DNA from: Patescibacteria group bacterium
GTDB taxonomy: Bacteria; Patescibacteriota; Minisyncoccia; Phycocordibacterales; Phycocordibacteraceae
Direction: 5' to 3'
Assembly: GCA_018826405.1 (NCBI GenBank)
Contig: JAHJZL010000012.1
Coordinates: 1-10,320, forward strand
DNA: 10,320 nt
The notes beneath the pieces are model-generated. The model saw only the letters and a program-made list of their open reading frames with translations. It did no database searches and was not told the origin of the DNA. Both the position numbers and the translations under genes were made by a program. This document shows, one piece after another, positions 6,202 through 10,320 of this stretch. Positions within the stretch are counted from its first letter, which is position 1; every line of letters begins with the position of its first letter.

Positions 6202-7047
6202 ATGGATTTGTTAAACCTGCTCCCCAAGAAACCTCACTCAAAGGGCGAGAATTTCCTGCTCCATAAAGGAGACTGCATAAGTCTCATGAACTCGATGCCC
6301 GAGGCCTCAGTTGATCTAGTATTTGCCGACCCTCCATACAACCTATCGAACGGCGGAATATCGGTGCAGTCTGGGAAGATGGTCAGTGTTAATAAAGGGA
6401 ACTGGGACAAGACAAAGGGTTTAGAGGATGATTTTAATTTTCACAAAGACTGGATAATCGCCGCTAAGAGAATTCTAAAACCTGAAGGCACTCTTTGGGT
6501 GAGTGGAACTTATCATTCCATTTATCAGTGTGGCTACCTTCTTCAACTCGCTGGGTTTCATATTCTTAATGACATTGCCTGGTTCAAGCCCAATGCATCC
6601 CCAAACATAAGTTGCCGTTACTTCACTGCGAGTCATGAGACGCTTATATGGGCTCGGAAGAGCAAGAAACACAAACACGTCTTCAATTACAAAGATGTTA
6701 AGAACGGAGACTGGCCTGACGATTTCTTTAAGAATGAAGGCAAGCAAATGAGAAGTGTATGGCACGTACCTCATGATGAAAGTGTGTGGGTGCTTGGTAC
6801 TACTAAAAAGACCGAGAAAGAGTTTGGAAGGCACCCAACGCAGAAACCGGTTGCACTTCTTGAACGCATTATTAAATCCTCAACCAAGAAGAATGCCATT
6901 GTTCTTGATCCATTTACTGGCAGCTCAACAACAGGCGTAGCAGCGCTAGGTCTCGGTAGGAGATTTATTGGATTTGATACAGAGAAAGAGTATCTAGATC
7001 TATCAAAGAAGCGTTTGGTTAGTAGTTCAAAACAACTATCTCGTTAA
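6202..7047 (+). CDS. dpnA: DpnA-like DNA adenine methyltransferase (beta class)
   Basis: This 281-aa enzyme transfers a methyl group from S-adenosylmethionine to adenine in DNA. The catalytic motif DPPYN (43-47) precedes the AdoMet-binding motif DPFTGSSTTG (236-245), the order that defines beta-class N6-adenine/N4-cytosine enzymes; the HPTQKP motif is at 211-216. The segment LSNGGISVQSGKMVSVNKG (48-66), together with the downstream SPNISCRYFTASHETLIWARK, closely resembles the second methyltransferase of DpnII/MboI systems, which modifies GATC and in DpnII also acts on single-stranded DNA. GATC specificity here is inferred from that resemblance. Its 3' end overlaps the convergent dam-like gene by 29 nt. 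All core motifs are intact. Confidence 0.92.
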   Translation: MDLLNLLPKKPHSKGENFLLHKGDCISLMNSMPEASVDLVFADPPYNLSNGGISVQSGKMVSVNKGNWDKTKGLEDDFNFHKDWIIAAKRILKPEGTLWVSGTYHSIYQCGYLLQLAGFHILNDIAWFKPNASPNISCRYFTASHETLIWARKSKKHKHVFNYKDVKNGDWPDDFFKNEGKQMRSVWHVPHDESVWVLGTTKKTEKEFGRHPTQKPVALLERIIKSSTKKNAIVLDPFTGSSTTGVAALGLGRRFIGFDTEKEYLDLSKKRLVSSSKQLSR

Positions 7048-7849
7048 TTTTGCCGCGCCCTGAGGCCCTAGCATTTATCATCCTTGATGCCTGTACAGGA
7101 AGCTGTCTGTAGTCCGAATACAATTCCTTGATAAATGGAGTGTATGAGTTGCTCATCATCACATAGACACCTTTCTTGTCTAGCTCAACAAAAGTGTCTC
7201 GCAGCTTTGCCTGTTCTTCTTTACCAAAACTATTCTTGTGGTAGCTGGTAAAACTCGGAGCGTCATTTAAGGGATGATAGGGAGGGTCGAAGTAAACAAA
7301 ATCTCCCTTCTTTGCTTTCTTAACTGCAGAAACAAAGTCGGAATTAAGAATTTCAACATTCTGTAACATCTCCGAGACAGCTTTCAGATTCTCCGGATCA
7401 ACAATCCGTGGATTCTTGTATCTACCTGCTGGAACATTAAATTCTCCCTTTGAGTTCTCACGATGGATTCCATTAAAAGCGGTCCTGTTAAGGAATAGAA
7501 AATAGATTACACGCTTAGAATCTGAGAGAGGGAGTTTGTTGTATTTGCTCCTAATATCGTAATAGAAGTTTTCTCGTTCCTCTGTAGATGTAGAGATATA
7601 CTTTTTCTGCAAAGCATCGAGCTGCTTAATTAGTTTTGAAGGCTCGTTTTTTATATATAAATAAGTTTGAACAAGGGTTTCATTTATATCGTTCAACACC
7701 GCCTTCTTTGGCTGAAGGTGATAAAAAACTGCACCCCCTCCAAGAAAAGGCTCAAAGTATGTACCGAACTTCTCAGGGAAGTAGGGTTCAAGCTGTGAAA
7801 GTAGCTGTGATTTCCCTCCGACCCATTTTATAAAAGGCTTTGCTGACAC
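7019..7849 (-). CDS. dam: Dam/DpnM-like DNA adenine methyltransferase (D12 class)
   Basis: This 276-aa protein of the D12 class N6-adenine methyltransferases has KPFIKWVGGK near the N-terminus (4-13), the AdoMet motif FEPFLGGGAV (about 32-41), FLNRTAFNG (119-127) and the catalytic DPPY (188-191), in the alpha-class order, with a typical GRGKINE C-terminal motif. The usual target of this family is GATC. A GTG start at 7849 is preferred to the TTG at 7900: it places MSAKPFIKW where the family begins and lies 10 nt below a strong extended -10. The 17 extra residues from the TTG would cross that promoter. It pairs with the DpnA-like enzyme to protect host DNA from the nearby nuclease, and is convergent with the former and divergent from the latter. 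Confidence 0.93.
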   Translation of the reverse strand: MSAKPFIKWVGGKSQLLSQLEPYFPEKFGTYFEPFLGGGAVFYHLQPKKAVLNDINETLVQTYLYIKNEPSKLIKQLDALQKKYISTSTEERENFYYDIRSKYNKLPLSDSKRVIYFLFLNRTAFNGIHRENSKGEFNVPAGRYKNPRIVDPENLKAVSEMLQNVEILNSDFVSAVKKAKKGDFVYFDPPYHPLNDAPSFTSYHKNSFGKEEQAKLRDTFVELDKKGVYVMMSNSYTPFIKELYSDYRQLPVQASRMINARASGRGKINEIVVLNY

Positions 7850-7854
7850 AATAA

Positions 7855-7871
7855 AGCTGATTGTATCAGCT
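7855..7871 (-). promoter_or_regulatory. dam promoter with operator over the -10 box
   Basis: On the minus strand the extended -10 TGATACAAT (7868-7860) ends 10 nt before the GTG at 7849. An inverted repeat, AGCTGA (7855-7860) and TCAGCT (7866-7871), is centred on the TACAAT box itself. A dimeric regulator bound there would block dam transcription. This may be the control point of the restriction system. Confidence 0.55.
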
Positions 7872-7883
7872 GAGCTGGTCGCG

Positions 7884-7919
7884 TTGCTAATTGCTATCAA
7901 TCAAGAATCGTGATTTGAT
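7884..7919 (+). promoter_or_regulatory. Promoter of the restriction endonuclease
   Basis: TTGCTA (7891-7896), a 17-nt spacer and TTTGAT (7914-7919, preceded by TGA as an extended -10), ending 6 nt before the ATG at 7926. A second TTGCTA lies at 7884-7889, making a 7-bp-spaced direct repeat. This promoter and the dam promoter are back to back within 76 bp. Confidence 0.5.
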
Positions 7920-7925
7920 TTAACT

Positions 7926-8477
7926 ATGAAAGCTGGCGGAGTAGGTGGGGCAAATACAAGAACAGGTCTTTTCTTTGAGACCCGTTCAGATCTCATTGAA
8001 GCCATTAAAGTCGTAGATGGTTACGAGGTAGCAAAGAGTGGAGAGATAAGTTTTAAAGGTAAACCTGTAGCAATAAGTCTTAGAAAGAATGCTTTATATA
8101 AGTATTTGGAAAAGAAAGGCCTTGATTATAAGACCGTACTTTCAAAACGACTTCTCCCTGACGAAGCAATACTTGTATACGAAACAAATACGCTTTACGT
8201 AATTGAAATGAAGTTTCAGTCGATAGCTGGCTCAGTAGACGAGAAACTCCAGACCTGCGACTTTAAGCGCAAACAGTATATCCGCCTCCTGACCTCGCTC
8301 AACATTGGTGTTGAGTACTTCTATATACTCAATGATTGGTTTAAGGACCCTGCATACAGGGATGTACTGGCCTACATTAAAGAGGTGAATTGCGACTATT
8401 TCTTTAATGAAATTGAACTAAATCTTCTCGGGCTTCCGGCAGTCCATAGCGATGACTCCATTGAGTCTCCTGAGTAG
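7926..8477 (+). CDS. PD-(D/E)XK type II restriction endonuclease (putative)
   Basis: This 183-aa protein carries a recognisable nuclease core: P78-D79, then LYVIEMKFQ with E94 and K96, and a following helix EKLQTCDFKRKQYIRLL (about 106-122), as in PD-(D/E)XK enzymes. The N-terminal GGANTRTGLFFE (7-18) supplies a further acidic residue, E18, often seen in this fold. It lies divergent from a Dam-like methyltransferase and next to a DpnA-like one, so it is most simply the matching endonuclease, probably cutting GATC. It is much shorter than DpnII (roughly 290 aa) and lacks the DpnII-family motif around the active site as I recall it, so the specificity remains an inference. The ATG at 7926 is supported by a -10 box 6 nt upstream. 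Confidence 0.75.
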   Translation: MKAGGVGGANTRTGLFFETRSDLIEAIKVVDGYEVAKSGEISFKGKPVAISLRKNALYKYLEKKGLDYKTVLSKRLLPDEAILVYETNTLYVIEMKFQSIAGSVDEKLQTCDFKRKQYIRLLTSLNIGVEYFYILNDWFKDPAYRDVLAYIKEVNCDYFFNEIELNLLGLPAVHSDDSIESPE

Positions 8478-8530
8478 TTAGTAATAGAGCTAATTACACA
8501 AATTTCTGTTTCTAAGCTAAAGTTTTAGTA

Positions 8531-8544
8531 CGGTCCTCGGACCG
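8531..8544 (+). other. Short GC-rich hairpin downstream of the endonuclease
   Basis: CGGTCC (8531-8536) and GGACCG (8539-8544) form a very compact inverted repeat 54 nt after the endonuclease stop. No T tract follows, so termination is doubtful. It may mark the 5' part of the structured region that continues to 8732. Confidence 0.4.
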
Positions 8545-8600
8545 GTGCGACATCTGAATAAAATGGCCTAAACCCGTGGAAAGATCCCGGGCATGGCCGA

Positions 8601-8732
8601 AAATCACAGGACATTAGAAAACCCGTCATCAGGGCATGTCCTGTGTTATGTGGGGAAACCTGCATAGGGCCTTCGGGCCTCTTGGTGGCGGGTTTTGTGC
8701 TACCTGCCCAATTATTCAAATCACAGGACATG
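8601..8732 (+). promoter_or_regulatory. Candidate switching leader RNA with three pairing words
   Basis: CACAGGACAT occurs at 8605-8614 and again at 8722-8731 (as part of the 14-nt direct repeat AAATCACAGGACAT at 8601 and 8718). The reverse complement ATGTCCTGTG lies between them at 8636-8645. The middle word can pair with either outer word but not both. The last copy contains AGGA (8725-8728), 9 nt before the ATG at 8738, so the second pairing (11 bp, 8635-8645 with 8722-8732) would hide the ribosome site. AAAACCCG (8618-8625) can also pair with CGGGTTTT (8689-8696), making a pseudoknot with the first helix. A GGGCC-TTCG-GGCCT hairpin lies at about 8667-8680. No known riboswitch class is recognised. 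Confidence 0.55.
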
Positions 8733-8737
8733 ATTCT

Positions 8738-8980
8738 ATGAATAAACTTACAGATAAATTTTGGGAAGTAGTTTTTTGGATTTACGGCATACTTCTCTGC
8801 ACTCTATTATTTGCGATGATTCCTGGGATCTTGCTTTTAATATTAGATGTACTTGGCATGGTGTCAGACTGGTTGAACGGTTTTCGAGACGATGTTGGAG
8901 GCTGGTTCTATCTGCTGTGTTTAATACCTGGACTGATTCTAAGAAACTATCTATTGAGAAAGCGATCTCGCGAAGAATAA
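8738..8980 (+). CDS. Small two-helix membrane protein, 80 aa
   Basis: The product is very hydrophobic: one membrane helix at about 11-37 (FWIYGILLCTLLFAMIPGILLLIL), a short polar loop with DWLNGFRDDVGG (44-55), a second helix at about 56-71 and a basic tail (RKRSREE) that by the positive-inside rule should face the cytoplasm. No family is recognised. The ATG at 8738 is chosen because AGGA lies 9 nt upstream; the frame is open upstream, but that sequence is made of the palindromic RNA element. Small two-helix proteins are frequent as membrane-damaging toxins or defence effectors and as harmless accessory subunits; nothing here decides which. Palindromic blocks lie on both sides. Confidence 0.7.
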   Translation: MNKLTDKFWEVVFWIYGILLCTLLFAMIPGILLLILDVLGMVSDWLNGFRDDVGGWFYLLCLIPGLILRNYLLRKRSREE

Positions 8981-8997
8981 TCTATTTGATTTAGTAC

Positions 8998-9097
8998 CCG
9001 ACTTTTCTGACAGTCACTTTTTGCTAATACGGATTATATCCATAATATAGGCAATATTCTTATTTCCAGATATTGCCAATTTTGTCAGAAAATGCGG
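8998..9097 (+). repeat. Palindromic repeat unit 1
   Basis: TTTTCTGAC (9003-9011) and GTCAGAAAA (9084-9092) are perfect inverted arms about 72 nt apart; CCG and CGG extend the pairing outward across a small internal loop. A second inverted pair, GGCAATAT (9050-9057) and ATATTGCC (9070-9077), lies inside. The unit aligns without gaps to unit 2 at an offset of exactly 110 bp, with roughly 60 percent identity by eye and much higher at both arms. Confidence 0.6.
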
Positions 9098-9102
9098 ATC
9101 TA

Positions 9103-9212
9103 TTTTCCGACATTTTCTGCAAGTCATTTTCATTATGTTCAATTCAGGCCTATGTAATAGGCCGTTTTTTGTTTTCCGAATATTCCCAATTTCCGCAGAA
9201 AATGTCGGAAAA
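9103..9212 (+). repeat. Palindromic repeat unit 2
   Basis: TTTTCCGACATTTTCTGC (9103-9120) and GCAGAAAATGTCGGAAAA (9195-9212) are perfect 18-nt inverted arms around 74 nt, whose centre is the 9147-9170 terminator hairpin. The 7-bp direct repeat CGGATCT flanks it at 9095-9101 and 9216-9222, which could be a target-site duplication of a small inverted-repeat element. Arms differ from unit 1 in a compensated way (GAC/GTC there, GC/GC here). Confidence 0.7.
9147..9170 (+). terminator. Intrinsic terminator at the centre of repeat unit 2
   Basis: GGCCTAT (9147-9153), a GTA loop and ATAGGCC (9157-9163), then G and six T (9165-9170). It is a textbook plus-strand terminator and would end transcripts of the membrane-protein gene, lying 167 nt after its stop. 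Confidence 0.85.
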
Positions 9213-9328
9213 CTCCGGATCTTAAACCCGACCTAGAGGGGTCATGTGCCTGGGTTAGAACTCGCTAAAATACGGCCAACAAGCTTAGCTACTCCGGTAC
9301 CAGACCCAACATCGCAGCCCGTCTCCAT
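9213..9328. other. Intergenic, little recognisable
   Basis: This is the rest of the 364-bp gene-free stretch between the membrane protein and the methyltransferase. Apart from short complementary words (GACC/GGTC near 9229-9243 and TGGGT/ACCCA further on) no gene, tRNA or repeat was found in it. Confidence 0.4.
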
Positions 9329-9336
9329 GTCATAAT
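9328..9336 (+). promoter_or_regulatory. Extended -10 promoter of the SAM methyltransferase
   Basis: TGTCATAAT (TGn plus CATAAT, 9331-9336) ends 8 nt before the ATG at 9345, so the leader would be 1-2 nt or absent. TAAAAT at 9337-9342 is an overlapping alternative. No clear -35. Confidence 0.5.
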
Positions 9337-9344
9337 TAAAATAC

Positions 9345-9992
9345 ATGGAAAGAAATTCTAAAGAATATTGGGGAGACGCGCACGAAAAATATGCGACAGC
9401 AGAGTGGATCGATAAGCCAACAATGTTTGCTGAGTCCGTAATTGAATACTTCCCAGCAGAAGGAAGGATTCTTGATGCTGGGTGTGGCCAGGGTCAGGAT
9501 TCTCGATTCTTCGCGGGAAAAGGGTACGAGGTTGTGGGTATTGATTTCGCTCCCGAGGGAATCCAGAAAGCAGTCGAGAAGACACCTGACGAATTAAGTG
9601 AAAAGGTCCAGTTTCTACAAGCAGATCTAACAGAGCTCCTACCTTTTAAAGATAAGGAATTCGATGTAGTTCACTCTCACCTTGCTGCTCACTATTTCTC
9701 GTCAGAGGAGACAAAAGCTCTCATGAAAGAACTTGCGCGTGTCCTGAAGCCTGGAGGAGTTCTTACGCTCTTACTCAACTCTGTACATGACTCAGAGTAC
9801 GGAAAGGGGGAGAAGATAGAAGATGATTATTTCCTTGTCGACGGAATAAAGAAGCGATATTTCAGCGCAGACTCCCTTAAGGAATTCTTAGAAGATTTCG
9901 AACCGTCCATTTTGGATGAATCCGGAGAGACCTATAAAGATAGGGCAGTTGGCAATTCAAATCTGGTTCGGTTCGTCGGGCACAAGAAGTAG
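9345..9992 (+). CDS. Class I SAM-dependent methyltransferase
   Basis: This 215-aa cytoplasmic enzyme has a complete Rossmann-type methyltransferase fold. The AdoMet-binding motif ILDAGCGQGQD is at 42-52, the acidic residue ending strand 2 is D67 (EVVGIDFAPEG), the adenine-contact segment QADLTELLPF is at 92-101, and motif IV FDVVHSHLAAHYF is at about 106-118. The post-motif LKPGG is at 134-138. It resembles TehB-like and other small-molecule methyltransferases (Methyltransf_11/25 type), and a DNA-methylation role is unlikely because no (D/N)PPY motif exists. The substrate cannot be told from the sequence. It has its own promoter directly before the ATG and is followed by a terminator, so it is a single-gene unit, perhaps host backbone rather than part of the defence cluster. 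Confidence 0.9.
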   Translation: MERNSKEYWGDAHEKYATAEWIDKPTMFAESVIEYFPAEGRILDAGCGQGQDSRFFAGKGYEVVGIDFAPEGIQKAVEKTPDELSEKVQFLQADLTELLPFKDKEFDVVHSHLAAHYFSSEETKALMKELARVLKPGGVLTLLLNSVHDSEYGKGEKIEDDYFLVDGIKKRYFSADSLKEFLEDFEPSILDESGETYKDRAVGNSNLVRFVGHKK

Positions 9993-10049
9993 TGTTCTAA
10001 TAGCTTCCTCGACGGCCGCCACGTCTGATCTGATCCGGCTAAATACAAT

Positions 10050-10079
10050 CGCTCCAGCAACGATGACTGGAGCGGTTTT
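10050..10079 (+). terminator. Intrinsic terminator after the SAM methyltransferase
   Basis: CGCTCCAG (10050-10057) and CTGGAGCG (10067-10074) form a perfect 8-bp stem with a 9-nt loop, followed by GTTTT. It lies 58 nt after the stop at 9992. Confidence 0.8.
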
Positions 10080-10092
10080 CATTTGTATCTAT

Positions 10093-10114
10093 ATAGCCTA
10101 AATGAAGAGGCTAT
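10093..10114. repeat. 7-bp inverted repeat
   Basis: ATAGCCT (10093-10099) and AGGCTAT (10108-10114), 8-nt loop, no T tract. It falls between the methyltransferase terminator and the next gene; a convergent terminator stem or a binding site are both possible. Confidence 0.35.
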
Positions 10115-10189
10115 TGGTAGTCCGGGAAGGGAGGCATCGGGTATATGGTCCGCAAACCTATTTACTACCCCTCAAATCTATTTTCTGCT

Positions 10190-10253
10190 AAGGTTCGCTT
10201 GAGCTGAATAATCAGCAACTAGCTCACGGTATTAACGTGTGGCTCTGAACCTT
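10190..10253 (+). promoter_or_regulatory. Structured 5' leader of the last gene
   Basis: AAGGTTC (10190-10196) and GAACCTT (10247-10253) are perfect complements closing a domain that contains a second helix, TGAGCT (10200-10205) with AGCTCA (10221-10226). The closing helix ends one base before the Shine-Dalgarno region. TATTTT at 10179-10184 could be the -10 box that starts this RNA near 10190. Unlike most genes here, this one seems to have a real leader, so translational or attenuation control is plausible. Confidence 0.45.
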
Positions 10254-10254
10254 G

Positions 10255-10260
10255 AAAGGA
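10255..10260 (+). promoter_or_regulatory. Shine-Dalgarno of the last gene
   Basis: AAAGGA lies 6 nt before the ATG at 10267. It is one of only two clear ribosome-binding sites in the window, the other being that of the 80-aa membrane protein. Confidence 0.6.
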
Positions 10261-10266
10261 AAAGCC

Positions 10267-10320
10267 ATGAAGCCGATTATTCCACTGCCAGGAGAAGACC
10301 TCCTGGAACTGGGGAAGCGC
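10267..10320 (+). CDS. Start of an unidentified gene (runs off the window)
   Basis: Only 18 codons are visible (MKPIIPLPGEDLLELGKR), open to the window edge. The start is supported by a well-spaced AAAGGA and the structured leader upstream. The peptide is too short to assign a family; no signal peptide is evident in the visible part. Confidence 0.55.
   Translation, partial: MKPIIPLPGEDLLELGKR

Noticed and set aside
7850..7900. TTG start at 7900 for the Dam-like protein
   Set aside because: The 17 added residues cross a strong extended -10 and precede the usual family start.
8525..8731. Minus-strand open frame of 68 codons
   Set aside because: It is produced by the same repeats (MSCDL and MSCDF arise from the repeated word), with no ribosome site and biased composition.
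8636..8737. Longer reading frame for the membrane protein from 8636 (34 extra residues)
   Set aside because: The added part lies wholly in the palindromic RNA element, and only the ATG at 8738 has a properly spaced AGGA.
8635..9222. Integron attC sites or a retron non-coding RNA
   Set aside because: No RYYYAAC/GTTRRRY ends were found at the palindromes, and no tyrosine integrase or reverse transcriptase is present in the window.
9226..9328. A second tRNA-like RNA upstream of the SAM methyltransferase
   Set aside because: No acceptor/T-arm combination could be drawn on either strand.
1..10320. CRISPR array
   Set aside because: No series of short identical repeats with regular unique spacers; the 110-bp units are only two, diverged and palindromic.
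27..10320. Direct-repeat attachment sites from integration into tRNA-Gln
   Set aside because: No second copy of the tRNA 3' end was found. A loose similarity between 4041-4053 and 10118-10133 (GTCCGG with AAGGG) is too weak.

Overview
The window looks like an accessory defence region of a bacterial chromosome. Four features suggest the Candidate Phyla Radiation (Patescibacteria, perhaps Parcubacteria): a tRNA-Gln with no encoded CCA end; a zinc-ribbon serine recombinase resembling ones common in those genomes; A-rich/T-rich terminators built as AAAACCCGCC/GGCGGGTTTT; and many start codons only 6-10 nt below a -10 box with no Shine-Dalgarno, implying leaderless mRNAs. TGA is read as stop. The lineage is an inference; no marker gene is present.

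Layout. 27-97 is tRNA-Gln(CTG). After a spacer with a hairpin and helically phased direct repeats, a promoter at 244-249 heads a tight plus-strand run: a 60-aa zinc ribbon, three unrecognised small proteins, and a 456-aa Shedu (SduA) nuclease (1323-2693). A serine recombinase (2637-4001, minus) meets Shedu tail to tail, with overlapping coding ends. Behind a strong terminator lies an AIPR-family abortive-infection gene (4102-5304, minus). Its upstream region carries a 10-bp inverted repeat.

5570-8477 holds a restriction-modification locus: an unknown 191-aa protein, a DpnA-like beta-class methyltransferase, a convergent Dam/DpnM-like methyltransferase, and a divergent 183-aa PD-(D/E)XK endonuclease. 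The methyltransferase pair matches DpnII/MboI (GATC) systems, but the nuclease does not look like DpnII. Spacings imply separate promoters, and an inverted repeat sits on the dam -10 box.

8478-9215 is the least explained part. A gene for an 80-aa two-helix membrane protein (8738-8980) lies between two palindromic non-coding blocks. The upstream block has three copies of one 10-11 nt word (forward, inverted, forward); the last copy contains the gene's Shine-Dalgarno, so the RNA could switch between an open and a masked state. The downstream block is two diverged tandem units of about 110 bp, each a long palindrome; the second has a canonical terminator at its centre. The window ends with a class I SAM methyltransferase (9345-9992), a terminator, a structured leader and the first 18 codons of an unidentified gene.

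Together: Shedu, AIPR and restriction-modification are three unrelated anti-phage modules around one recombinase, so this is a defence island. The best candidates for something new are the membrane-protein gene with its flanking palindromes, the small genes co-transcribed with Shedu, and the unknown protein beside the DpnA-like gene.
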